A stretch of DNA of 64,000 nucleotides from Bettongia penicillata ogilbyi (taxonomy: Eukaryota > Chordata > Mammalia > Diprotodontia > Potoroidae): assembly GCA_023548195.1 (NCBI GenBank), contig JAJHZJ010000413.1, forward strand, positions 14,815,941 through 14,879,940, read 5' to 3'. A program made the position numbers and the translations under genes. Each line of letters begins with the position of its first letter. Positions within the stretch are counted from its first letter, which is position 1. This document shows positions 53,085 to 64,000 of this stretch, in pieces. Under the pieces are notes generated by a model. That model saw only the letters and a program-made list of their open reading frames with translations. It had not been told where the DNA came from and made no database searches.

Positions 53085-53275
53085 TAGACAACATCATATT
53101 TCAAGAAATTATTGAGGAAAACTGCCCCAATATCTTAGAATCAGAGGATAAAAGAAATGAAAAGAGTTTACTGATCATAAAAATGAAAGACCCTAGGTAT
53201 ATTATTGCCAGATTCCAGAAATCCCAACTCAAAGAGAAAATATTTCAAGTAGTCGGAGGAAATAATTGAAATACC
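53085..53275 (+). pseudogene. L1 ORF1p C-terminal half (broken)
   Basis: After the insert the frame reads LDNIIFQEIIEENCPNI, then YIIARFQKSQLKEKIFQ, matching the L1 ORF1p RRM and the start of its C-terminal domain. A stop follows at about 53267. It is the continuation of the ORF1 split by the insertion. Confidence 0.75.
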
Positions 53276-53790
53276 ATGCAGCCACAGTTAGGATAATCCA
53301 TGAGTTATCAGCTTCTACATTAAACAATAAGAGAACTTGGAATATGATGTTCTGGAGGGCAAAGGAGCTTAGAATTACAATCAAGAAACACCTACCCAGC
53401 AAAACTGAATGTAATCCTTTAGGAGAAAAATGAATACTTAATGAAATAGAGAATTTAAATCACTTCTGACTAGAAAGTTTGACTTTCAAGTACATGACTC
53501 AAGAGAAGCATAAAATGGTAAAGAGGAAAGAGAAATCCCAAGGGATTCAATAAGGTTAAATTGTTTACATTCCTAAATGGGAAGCTGATACTTGTGATTC
53601 CTAACAGTTCTATCATTATTAATGAATTAGGAGTATACATTGACAGAAGGAATGGGTGTGAGTTAACTATGATAGGATGATATCCAAGGAAACAAAATTA
53701 AAGAGTGAGAAAGGAATATGCTGGGAAAAACTTTATATAGTAACCACAATTCAGGCCCCAGAGTAACTGAAGAAAACATCTTTACACCCT

Positions 53791-54119
53791 CCCCCAGTAT
53801 CCCCACTCATAGAACTACTTGTGCCTATAGCAAGTTCCCCTAAGAGCATAGGCTCTTTCTGTACTCTGATTCAGTAACCAGTGAGTAGGATTCCCTCCTC
53901 CCACTCTTCTCCCCAAACCTTTTCATTTTTTGGTGGAATAACATGAGCCATTCAGGATAAGCAGGCATAGAATGGATTATAATATTTATCACAAAACTAT
54001 TGCATTATCTTTTCCCTCAAAAGCCATAATTCTTCTAAACTTTAGGTGGAAGTCGTCATCATCTGTTTAGTCACCCAAGTTTGAAATTTTATGTTTCCTA
54101 TATATTTCACATTTCCTGA
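53791..54119. other. No recognised gene or repeat
   Basis: Pyrimidine-leaning sequence ('acaccctcccccagtatccc', 'attccctcctcccactcttc') with no clear family or coding frame. Confidence 0.3.
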
Positions 54120-54400
54120 ATTTATTATTTCCTCTCTACTTACATTATTACTGCCCTCCTTTAGGCACTCATCACTTCTTGCCTGGACTACAACAATATT
54201 CATTCAGTCTCCTAATTGGCTTGTCTGCCTCATCTTTCCCTTTTCCATTCTATCTTCCACATAATTGCCAAATAGATATTCCCAAAGTGCGGGCTTTGCC
54301 ATGCCACTCCCTTATTCAATAATCTTTAGTGATTTACTATCAACTCTAGTAACATTTCATTTCATCTCATTTCATCTTTATCTTGTCCTTTTTTTGATCA
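54120..54400 (+). mobile_element. L2 LINE 3' fragment, sense
   Basis: 'ggcactcatcacttcttgcc' 'tggactacaacaatattcat', 'ctaattggcttgtctgcctc', 'cacataattgccaaatagat', 'tgccatgccactcccttatt' follow L2 order. The right end has a short 'atttcatctc' repetition (54355-54380). Confidence 0.75.
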
Positions 54401-54424
54401 ATTTTATGATGTATAAAATTATTA

Positions 54425-54680
54425 GTAAATATGAAAAGATAGGGACTGGACCTGTGATCCCATTTATGTAAGAGACTCCCAGAAGAGGAAATCACAACTA
54501 TTAATGTAAGTAACATCTTCTCCACAGCTTGCAATCTTAGTGAACTCCCTAGAGAACTGAGAATGCTCTTGTGGCATGTCAGGGCTATGCAACCAGTGTG
54601 TGTTAGAAGAAGGACTTAAGCTGAGATATTCTTAGAGCCAAGACCATCTCTCTATCCACTTTACCATATTGCCTCTACAA
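54425..54680 (-). mobile_element. MIR-like SINE, reverse
   Basis: 'gatagggactggacctgtga' 'tcccatttatgtaagagact' 'cccagaagaggaaatcacaa' then 'gtgtgttagaagaaggactt' and 'ctctctatccactttaccat' belong to the family at 20060 and 48175. This is its most complete copy here, although its centre is diverged. Confidence 0.55.
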
Positions 54681-55369
54681 AGTATATAATTTAAAAATAA
54701 ATAAACATACACATAATTAAAGCATTATTATTATTTACTATTAATGGTATGTGATCCATTAAGTTTGGAGACCATTAGATTAGATGACTTCTCAAATTTC
54801 TCCTAGTGCTAGCTCAATGACCATTGTTCCTGCTATATAGTAAGTACTTAATAGATGCTTACTTTATCTGTCAACTATCTATCATCTATCTTATCTGAGC
54901 TACAACAACAATAACTGTAATTTGTGACTACCATTCTGCAAAGGTCTGAGGAAGTTTAGTGTCTCAAGGGTACAAGGGAAAAACAGAGGAAAAAAATCAA
55001 ACTTTTGCATCAATACACAAAATTTCTCTTTACTTTCTAATAATGAGAATTATTGTCTCCTGAAACAACCATGTTTTCCTTGAATGCTATGGATCACCAA
55101 GCAATGGTCACAGTGTCCCCAAATGTTACAACCATAATCCTAAGTTGATTTGACAACCTTTGAGAAAGGAGTTAGATGGGTAGAACCAAAAGAGAGCCTT
55201 ATCATGATAATTCAAGAAGGATTATCTTCTGGTTATGACGGATGCCAGAATGGGAGGTAGAAAATATTGAGGTTCATGCCACACTAAAAAGCACTCCAGA
55301 AATCTAGTGATTAAAAGGTGGAAGTGGGAGAGAAAAATGAAGACTAAGAATCTAAGCTTGTAGCTTAGT
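54681..55369. other. MIR3-type tail, then unassigned DNA
   Basis: 'ccattagattagatgacttc' 'tcaaatttctcctagtgcta' (54770-54815) is a sense MIR3/L3 tail, and 'tatatagtaagtacttaata' 'gatgcttacttta' a MIR/L2 terminus. The rest, to 55369, is unassigned. Confidence 0.4.
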
Positions 55370-55770
55370 AACATTGACCAATGGTGTAGAAATTGTAGTA
55401 TATGAATTTAGTGAAATATTACTATACTGTACTATATGATGAGACTGTTTCAGAGAATTCTGGGTATTATGTGACCCAATGCAAATGAAATGAACAGAAC
55501 AATTTATAGAAGGAAAGTAACATTGTAAAGATAAACAACTTTGAATGACTTAAAATCTCTGATCAAGGCAATGACTATCTAGTATCTATCACTATGTGAT
55601 AAATCTGATGGAGAGATGATGAACACAAGTACAAAAAGAGAAATATATTTTAGGCAGGATTAATATGCATACTGTTTTGCTTAACTATGCTTATTTATTA
55701 TACTTTTTTTAACTGGGGGAGAATATTACCAACATTGATGAAGAAAAAAAGAGCTGGTGAATTTTTTTTC
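55370..55770 (+). mobile_element. L1 3'-end fragment, sense
   Basis: 'aaattgtagtatatgaattt' 'agtgaaatattactatactg', 'gaaatgaacagaacaattta', 'aacattgtaaagataaacaa' 'ctttgaatgacttaaaatct' and 'ctgatcaaggcaatgac' follow the 3' end of a marsupial L1 of a subfamily different from the 680-1436 copy. Confidence 0.7.
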
Positions 55771-57245
55771 TTCAAATGCACAGAGGAGAATAGGAAGCAC
55801 AGATAAACAATTCCAGAAATAAAATGTAAAATTTATTACATATTTAGAAAAAATCACATGACCTGAAATGGTGATTCACAGCTTGATATGAGAGGACTCT
55901 GTGTTCTTCCGTGTGCAGGGAAGTACTTTTTTTGGTGTTCAAGTTCACAATATAAAAAGGGGGAAAAAAGAAACCCTCTGGGATTTTCCATTTGGTTGTT
56001 GCTTTAAATCCCTGAATGTTTTCCAGTACATGTCAGCAAATGAGAACCCTTAGAAATCCCAAAGGACTTTGTGCTTATTCAATAGCATCAGTGTAGAGAA
56101 GAAATCAGGAAGATGGTGGCAGTCTCTGCAGGGAGCTGTAGGTGAAGGTTGATGAAAGAAGGCAGGTGGATGGGGTTACTGGTGCAAATCAACAGACAGA
56201 CAAGTGAACCTGCAGGTGGAAAACCCAAGGGCAGTTGGGGAGCTGGGCTGTTGGCAGTGGTTGTTCTCCCTCTGCCCCCCCAGGTGGTTTTCTTCTGCTG
56301 CTTGTTGGAACACTGCATTTCTTCTGAAAACAATAAGCACGAGTACCTTGGGGCACCTACTTTTTTGTAAAGACCCTCTGAGAAGTAGGTGAGCATTTCC
56401 CTCCCATCCTACCCCACCTCTTATAATAAGAAAATGTCAGAGGCAACTTTAATACCTGTGCATATTTGTGGACTGTTACAATTAAGTTGTCATCCCTTCA
56501 TTTGTCTAGAAATGCTTCTGTGAGACTTTTCAGGGGCAATTTTCCCATTATTAGCTCATAAAACTGGGAGATAAAGAGTTTGTAGGGGCACTCAGGTATA
56601 TCAGTGGATGTGGAGAGGTGCAGGGACCTAATCTGAGGGTAGTAGAATTTTCCTCTCTGGCTCAGACTGTTTACTCATCTGTGAAGTCCCAAGGTGGGCA
56701 AAATAGAAATAAATGACTACTAGAAGCAACTCCCATTTTTAGGATAGTTTACATCTAACAAACCACTTACCTCCACAAAATCCTGTGAGATGAATTCTCA
56801 ATTCGTTCCCCAAATGAATCTGTGATAACATTGATAATTGTATTCCTTTCAATGAGGAAGATCATAGCCCATCCATAACTATCCTTCCCCTGTGATTTGA
56901 CTATATTCTTTCATCAGTTCAGCACCATAAATTGGGTGGACCACCTGATATGCTGAGAGCAGTTGAGTATAGTGACCATCTATCAGCATTATTTTTTAAT
57001 CGTGACATGTGAGCAATCCATTTTCTTTCCATGATACCGTTCTAACACTTTTTCTTAACAGTTTGTTGTTTATCATGTAGTAAGCAAGACTAATGCCCGC
57101 CATGTGTCTCTCCATTGTTCTTTAGGTGATTCACAGCTTCAATTCTTCATATATTGTGGTGTTCCATTACCAATGGCCCATTACTTACAACACTGAGTGA
57201 ATACTGGTATAAAAAACACAAACCTTTGTTTCAGAAAGTAACTAG
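55771..57245. other. No recognised gene; GC-richer patch
   Basis: The patch 56100-56400 is richer in GC and has overlapping frames on both strands (56088-56396 minus, 56149-56370 plus) with no domain I know. No repeat landmark was found in this 1.5 kb. Confidence 0.35.
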
Positions 57246-57249
57246 GGTT

Positions 57250-57470
57250 AATCCAACCAACCCATACACTCATAGATTTACAGCTTGAAGATATCATAGA
57301 AGACAGCAAGTCCAACTCTCATTATATAGATAAGGAAACTAATAGTCAGTTAGGTTAAGTGACATTTATAAAGTCACATAGTTGACAAGTAGCAGATTTG
57401 GAATTTGAACCTAGTTTGTCTGGTTCTAAATTCCATACCCTTTCCATTATACCATATTACCTCTCTTCTT
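57250..57470 (-). mobile_element. MIR3 SINE, reverse
   Basis: 'catagatttacagcttgaag' 'atatcatagaagacagcaag' 'tccaactctcattatataga' 'taaggaaactaatag', 'gttaagtgacatttataaag', 'tggaatttgaacctagtttg' in reverse MIR3 order, near full length. Confidence 0.82.
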
Positions 57471-57589
57471 CGTGTTCAATGCCAGGCTCAATTAATTATC
57501 TAAACACTGCATATATCCAAGATTTATAAATCCCACCAGGCATCGGAAAGTAGAATAGTACTATTACCTCATTCCCTTTCAATTAATTC

Positions 57590-58198
57590 CCAAATTTTCC
57601 TGGACACAATGTGGCTCCCTTCCCTTTAACCTTCCCACTTATGATCCCATCAGCTTTTCTCCCCCTCTTGGGATGCTAATTCTTAAACTATCTTTTCCTT
57701 TGAGAGGGAACCCAGAGCTTCTGTTCCCCTCTCTTTTGCCTATGCTCCCTTACCCAGGAGTCTTGGGCCTAGACCCTCCAGTCTACCCTCCTATTCTCTG
57801 CAATGTAGATACGCTTCTTCATACTACTTGGATGAGCAAGGAGTCATCAACTACAATTCTTCTGGTAAGACTTAGGACAATAGGCTTTACCATCTGCCTG
57901 GACACTGTGCCCTAAGAATCACCAGACTGTACCCTTTGCCTGCTGCTATACTTGCCAGACCCTAAGCATGTCATCTGGCCCCCCAATGTATGCCAAAGAG
58001 CCAGGATATTGTCATCCACCTTTCTGTTTGTACTCTAAAGAATAATAATCCCTTCCATTTGCCCTGCAGCAGAACCTTTAAATCTGTGCTGTCTCCTTGA
58101 AATAAAATGTGAGCTGCTTGAAGGCATAGGTTATCTTATTTTCCCATTCATGTCTCCTGCACATACCATAGATCTTGGCACATAATAAGTAACTAATA
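57590..58198 (+). mobile_element. L2-terminated repeat, sense
   Basis: Pyrimidine-rich body ('ccctctcttttgcctatgct', 'cctctattctctgcaatgt'-like) and a clear L2/MIR-type end: 'aataaaatgtgagctgcttg' 'aaggcataggttatcttatt', 'gatcttggcacataataagt' 'aactaataag'. It touches the L1 5' end at about 58200. Family assignment of the body is uncertain. Confidence 0.5.
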
Positions 58199-59464
58199 AG
58201 GAGATGGAGACAATATGGCAGAGTAAAGGCAGGAACTCACCTGAGCACTCCCAAATTTCCCTCCAAACAATTTTAAAATAACACCTCAAAATTAATCGGA
58301 GTTCAAAAGAATCAATAAAAGAATGGAGTAAAATGATTTTCCAGCCAAAGTCAACTTAGAAGGTTAACAGGAAAGGTCTGTCTTACTGGGGTGACAGTGG
58401 GATGGAATTCCATGTAGGCAGCACTCCTGCCAGCCAGCAGTAGATGATACTCTGGCAAAATAGTGAAAGCCATGGGGGCTGAATCTGCTGTGTGGATGGC
58501 CAGAACTTTCAGCAGACAGATAGAAGGGGGCTGGACAACTGGTCAGAAGAAGATTGCAGGGAACCCTTTTCTGGCACTGGGGACAAGACTTGGTTGCCTT
58601 AATCATATAGGAATCCATTACAGGCCTGGGTCATGGTCTCAGAACAAGGAGCAGTCCTAGGAAATGTAGAAAGTGTGACCACAGAACTGACACCCTGATT
58701 ATAAATTCCAGGGTGAAAAAGAGCACTTGTGGCCTATCACAGCCTGGAGCACAGACCAGGAAAGCAGTGACTATGCCTCTGCTTAGATCAAACCACCTTG
58801 GAAGAACTGAAAATTTACAGATTTACAAAATTAGCTCTGAAAACAGCAGCATGAAAAATATGAAGCTTGGAAAAGTACCCCCTTCACTCCAGAGGCAGAG
58901 TCCAACTTTAACATAAAGTAAAAAGTCAAGAAATAAGCCAGAAAAATGAGCAAACAACACAAAAGAACATGACCATAGAGAGTTGTTATGGTGACAGGGA
59001 AGATCAAAACATAAACTTAGAAGAAAACAACAAATTCAAAAGAGCTACATGTAAAGCCTCAAAAAAAAGTGAATTAGTATCAGGCCTCAAAAAGACTTCC
59101 TGGAAGAACTCACAAAGGATTTAAAAAATCAAATAAGAAAGAGATGGGTGGCATGGGCTATGCTTGGACCTTACTTTTCATCAGAATTGGTTGAAAGAGG
59201 GAATAATGTGTATACTCAGTTGGGTATAGAAATCTATCTTGCCCTACAGGGAAGTAGGAAGGGAGAGAAATAAAAAAAAGGAGAGGGGGAAGCTAATAGA
59301 TAGAAGGGTGGATTGAGGAAAGATGTTGATCAGAGGCAAAACACTTTTCAAAAGGGACAGGGTGAAGGAAGGCGGGGGCATGCAGAACAATATGGAAGGA
59401 AATGCACAGTAATCATAGCTGTGAATGGGAATGGAAGGAATTCACCATAAAATGAAAACAGATA

Positions 59465-60492
59465 GCAGAGTGGATTAAAAACCAGAATCCTAAAATATAT
59501 TATTAACAAGAAACACATATAAAGCAGAGACTCACATACGGAATAAAGGTAACGAGCTGAAGCAGAATCTATTATGCTTCAGTGGAAGTAAAATAATCAA
59601 TTGTAGCAATTATGATCTCAGGAAACAGAATGCATAACCCTTAGAAAAAGAAGTTGAACAAATTATCAATGAATTTTTTAAGAAAAAATCCCCAGGACCA
59701 GATGGATTCACACATACATTTTATCAAACAGTTGGATAGTTAAGTCCAATAACTATATAAAATATTTGGAAAAATAGGTGAAGGAATTCTACCAAATTCT
59801 TTTTATGACACAAATATGGAGCAGATAACTAAAATAGGAAAAGTGAAAACTGAGAAAGACAGCTATTGGCTAATTTCCCTAATGAATATAGATGCAAGAA
59901 TTTTAAAGAAACTACTTGTAAGGAGAATAAATCAATATATTACAAAGATCATGCACTATGATTAGGTGGGAATTATACAAGGAATTCAGAGTTGGTTCAA
60001 TATCAGGAAAACTATCAGTATAATTAATCATTTCAATAACAAAACCAACAAAAATTATCTGATTATTTCAATAGATTCAGAAACAGCTTTTGACAAGATA
60101 CAACACTTATTCCTATTCAACACACTAGAAAGTATAGAAGCTCTCCTTAAAATGAAAAGTAGTTTCTATCTAAAACCATTAGCAAACATTATCTGTAATG
60201 GGCATAAGTTAGAAGTCTTCTCAGTAAGATCAGGGGTGAAGCAAGGATGCCCATTATCACCACCATTATTCAGTATTGTACTAGAAATGTTAGCTTTAGC
60301 AATAAAGAAGAAAAAGGAATGGCAGGAATCAGAATAGACAACGATGAAATAAAACTACCCTTCTTTGAAGATGATGTGACGATATGCCTGGAGTTTCCTA
60401 GAAAATTAACTAACAAACCAGTTGAAATAATCACCAACTTTCCCAGAGTTACAGGATATAAAAAAGCCCACAAATCGTCAGCATTTCTATAA
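59465..60492 (+). pseudogene. L1 ORF2p endonuclease/RT remnant
   Basis: In L1, ORF2p nicks target DNA and copies RNA. Here the endonuclease keeps QETH at 59507-59518, directly after an in-frame stop at 59504. RT blocks are visible in the open frame 59966-60337: WFNIRK, SIDSETAFDKIQ (from about 60071) and QGCPLSP at 60242-60262. A frameshift near 60310-60335 moves the next block, FEDD at 60364-60375, to another frame; L1 has FADD there. The two aspartates are kept, but the reading frame is not. Confidence 0.9.
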
Positions 60493-61153
60493 ATTATAAA
60501 CAAAATCCAGGAGCAAGGAAAGAGAAATTCCATTTAAAACTAATGTAGATGATATAAAATACTTGGGAAGTTACATGCCTAGACAAAAGCAAAAACTATG
60601 AACACAACTATGAAACAGTTCACACAAATAAAGTCAGATCTAAACAAGCAGAGAAATATTAATTGCTCATGGGTGGTCCAAGTCAATGCAATAAAAATGA
60701 CAATTCTGCCTAAGTTAGGGACATAATTATATAGTGACATACCAGACAAATGACCAACAAGTTATTTAATAGAGTTAGAACAAATAATAACAAAATACAT
60801 CTGGAGGAACAAAAGGTCAAGAATATTAAGGGAATCAATTAAAGGAAAAAAGTATGAAGGAAGTGGCCTAGCAGTGCCAGATATCACAAAATAATCTGGT
60901 ACTAGTTCAGAAATAGAAGATCAATGGAATAGACTGGGTACACAATATACAGTAGGTAATGTAATCTAGTGCTTGGTAAACCCAAGTACCCATGCTTTGG
61001 GGAAAATAACTCACTATTTGATAAAAATTGCCAGGAAAACTGGAAAGCAGTTTGGCAGAAATTACATACAAACCAACATCTCACACTGTGTTCCAAGATA
61101 AGATAAGGTCAAAATGGGTTCATGACTTACACGTAGAGGAGGATACCACAAGC

Positions 61154-61219
61154 AAAATTAGGGGAGCATGAAATAGTTTACCTAAGAAAATTAGGGGGGG
61201 CATGAAACAGTTTACCTTT
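61154..61219. repeat. 33-bp tandem duplication in L1 ORF2
   Basis: Unit 1 (61154-61186) and unit 2 (61187-61219) share 'aaaattagggg', 'catgaaa' and 'agtttacct' with few differences. The duplication arose after insertion or in this L1 lineage. Confidence 0.9.
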
Positions 61220-61880
61220 CACATGTATGGATAAAGGGAGAATTTATGACCAAACAAGAGAAAGAGAGCATTACAGAATGCAAAATGGATAATTTTGATT
61301 ACATTAAATGAAAAAAAAAAACCCAAAATCTTTTGCACACACAAGATCAATGTCGCCGAGATTGAGAAAAAAGAAAACTGGGAAAAAAATCTTAGAGCAA
61401 GTTTCTCTATTAAAAGTGTCATTTCTCAGATATATGGGAAACTGTACCAAATTTTAAGAACAAAAGTTATTCCCCAAATACAAAGTTGTCAAAGGATATG
61501 AACAGGGAATTTTCAGATAAAAAAAACAAAGCTATCTATAGTCATATGAAAAAAGTGTTCTAAATCACTATTCATTAGAGAAGTGAAAATTAAAACAACA
61601 CTGAAGTACCACCTGTATGATGGCATCCAGAGTGTGAGAATGTGATCTATTACTGTCTAGCTAATGTAAACTACCTTGAAAAAAACGTAAACGAACAAAT
61701 GAAGCTCCAGCTACTTCATGGGAAAACTTACACGAAGGTCATCCCTATCTTCTTTGTTCTCTTTTCACATAATATGTGACCTGATCTAAGGGTGGTGTGG
61801 AGATCTAATATTCAGTTCTCCTGCTGCCATGGACTAGTCTTGTACGTAAACTCCCCAACTAGCCCAATAACCCTAATAAG

Positions 61881-61882
<2 letters not shown>

Positions 61883-61921
<39 letters not shown>

Positions 61922-62024
61922 GTATATTTGCACCTACATACACATACACATATATTGACACATATATATATATACACATAATATACATACACATATACAT
62001 ACATATACACATACATATATACAT

Positions 62025-62057
<33 letters not shown>

Positions 62058-62060
62058 AAT
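61883..62060. repeat. (CA)n and (TA/CA)n compound microsatellite
   Basis: CA about 38 bp, then irregular 'atacacata/tatata' sequence, then CA about 26 bp and TA. The Tyr/Ile/Thr-rich frames on both strands (61792-62058, 61812-62048) are artefacts. Confidence 0.97.
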
Positions 62061-63005
62061 ATACCCATGCCCATGTGTGCTTTCCTTCTTTCTTTGTATT
62101 GCAGGTTATTATGATGGATCTATTCTTTTGAATGGTATGAGACCTTACCTTGGCATAATCAGAAGAGAGCAGATCGAAGTCTTTATAATTGACTTAGTCA
62201 ACAGGATACCTAAGAAATGGGTTTAGGCAGAGAGACCTTTCCTGGGGGTAGTCCTGGGGAGCTGGTCATTCATATCTCTAGAGGGAGGGGTGGTATATAT
62301 GCTAGATGCCTGCCCTGGGTCTGGGAGACAAGCTTGTCTATGTGTGGAAAGGTTGCTTTTCAGTCAGGGGTGATCTCAGTGGGGTTGGCTAGGTGAGTTT
62401 AGAGATGCCCAGAAAAATACTAATTGGCTTGTGTCACGAGATCGAACAATTATCAGTGCCTCACTTCAGTAAGATGTACAGGTGGTGCATTGCCCCTGTC
62501 ATCCCGTTGCTGCTGTGTTCTGCCTTGGGCTGCCAAAGCTTGGTTAGAAGCTAAAAGGATGGGATGGTGAGGTGGTTAGGGGAGGAACCCTGGTGAGAAG
62601 AGAAGTTAGAAATCCCTGCTTCTGGTTTTGCTCACCCGGGAGGGAACAAACTGTCCCAAGTGCAGGCCTAAGTGATTGTAAACAGCTAGGAATGGAATGG
62701 TAAGGCAGGGAAACTCTGGGAAGACACAAATACAGGGGAAAATTTGAAAGATGATATAGAAAAAAGGGAAATGGGGAGTCTCTCTCTCCTCCCCTGTCTT
62801 CCCTCTTCCCTCTTTGTCCTATCCTCCCTTCCTGAATACAGTGGTGTCAAAGGGGAAGATATAAGAGAGAGATAGGAGGAAAACATTATTCAGGAAAGAT
62901 TATTTGGGATATGATTGGCAAAGGCAAATAGAAGAAAGCAAGAGAAGTATCAGATCAGAATATGAAAGAGGTGACGTAGTTTTAAAGGACTGGAGTCTAT
63001 TGGAA
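62061..63005. other. No recognised gene; locally GC-richer DNA
   Basis: No repeat landmark I can name. A block at 62200-62700 is GC-richer than its surroundings ('ctgggggtagtcctggggag', 'tgccttgggctgccaaagct') and could be an unrecognised repeat or LTR, but no paired boundary was seen. Short frames (62544-62886, minus) have no domain. Confidence 0.35.

Positions 63006-64000
<995 letters not shown>

Larger units (their letters stand above)
51315..53790 (+). mobile_element. L1-family element, 5' UTR and ORF1 only, with LTR-like insertion
   Basis: The 5' UTR starts near 'ggaataaagatggaagaatg' and closely parallels that at 58200 ('gtctgtctcactgggatgag' against 'gtctgtcttactggggtgac'; 'tggaacacaggccaggagag' against 'tggagcacagaccaggaaag'). 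ORF1 remains cover a coiled-coil segment (about 51960-52380), an RRM-type segment and the C-terminal domain (53085-53470). After ORF1 the sequence reads 'ggttaaattgtttacattcc' and 'aacagttctatcattattaa', and no ORF2 follows. A 569-bp insert splits ORF1 at 52516-53084. Confidence 0.8.
58200..61625 (+). mobile_element. L1 LINE, 5' UTR to ORF2 C-terminus, internally deleted
   Basis: The 5' UTR starts 'gagatggagacaatatggca' 'gagtaaaggc'. An ORF1 start region runs to about 59140, where it joins downstream sequence ('gatgggtggcatgggctatg'). ORF2 follows: endonuclease (59400-59640), RT (59650-60500) and C-terminal region (60540-61620). A 33-bp tandem duplication lies at 61154-61219. Most of ORF1 is gone and ORF2 has stops and frameshifts, so the copy is dead. 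It shares its 5' UTR type with the element at 51315. Confidence 0.88.

Noticed and set aside
56088..56396. Overlapping frames in a GC-richer patch suggesting a retrogene
   Set aside because: No domain, no A-tail and no target duplication were visible; composition alone can explain the open frames.

Overview
This window reads as intergenic or intronic DNA from a marsupial. It is AT-rich and CpG-poor and is built almost entirely of interspersed repeats. The most diagnostic element is the marsupial tRNA-derived SINE that begins with a 'gcagctaggtggtgcagtg' block and carries an RTE (BovB-like) tail (4935-5185, 32552-32869, 33160-33383, 34580-34832). Marsupial-type L1 copies, abundant MIR/THER1 and MIR3 SINEs, L2, L3/CR1, hAT fragments and long dinucleotide arrays support the same reading. 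I cannot name the species.

I found no protein-coding exon that I can defend, no functional RNA gene, no CRISPR array and no prokaryotic feature. The open frames are short and mostly fall in L1 relics, microsatellites or neutral sequence. One possible exception is a 720-base frame with a single stop at 35722-36441, followed by two AATAAA signals. I do not recognise its product.

Layout. 0-12 kb: old L1 3' ends, MIR/MIR3, a marsupial SINE, L3/CR1 relics on both strands and an L2 tail. 12-15 kb: an RTE/BovB-like fragment, a MIR carrying an 18-bp copy of that fragment, and a 350-bp polypyrimidine array. 17-19 kb: an L1 5' half with ORF1 but no ORF2. 20-22 kb: an L3 interrupted by a MIR3, plus a hAT end. 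23-25 kb: two copies of a repeat family I cannot name. 26-36 kb: three L2 3' regions, dense MIRs, SINE-into-MIR nests and a minus-strand 7SL RNA pseudogene. 36-42 kb: the open-frame region, two poly-C tracts and a long L3 broken by an L2. 45 kb: a second, near-full-length 7SL pseudogene with an A-rich tail and an 11-bp target duplication. 46-49 kb: three same-orientation copies of the unnamed repeat, then an RTE fragment. 51-54 kb: a second ORF1-only L1 half, broken by a 569-bp LTR-like insert. 58-61.6 kb: a third L1, internally deleted, with recognisable endonuclease and reverse-transcriptase remains. 61.9-63.2 kb: CA/TA and TA/GA arrays.

Functionally this is a record of successive retrotransposition. 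L1 enzymes probably made the 7SL copies, RTE the marsupial SINEs, L2 the MIRs and L3 the MIR3s; these partnerships are known for the families and are not shown by this window. Nested insertions with visible target duplications allow relative dating. I found no convincing undescribed biological system. The leads most worth checking are the 7SL copies, the 18-bp templated insertion, the LTR-like insert in ORF1, the 35.7-36.5 kb open frame and the unnamed 46-49 kb repeat family. Family names are from memory of consensus patterns and all boundaries are approximate unless a target duplication is given.
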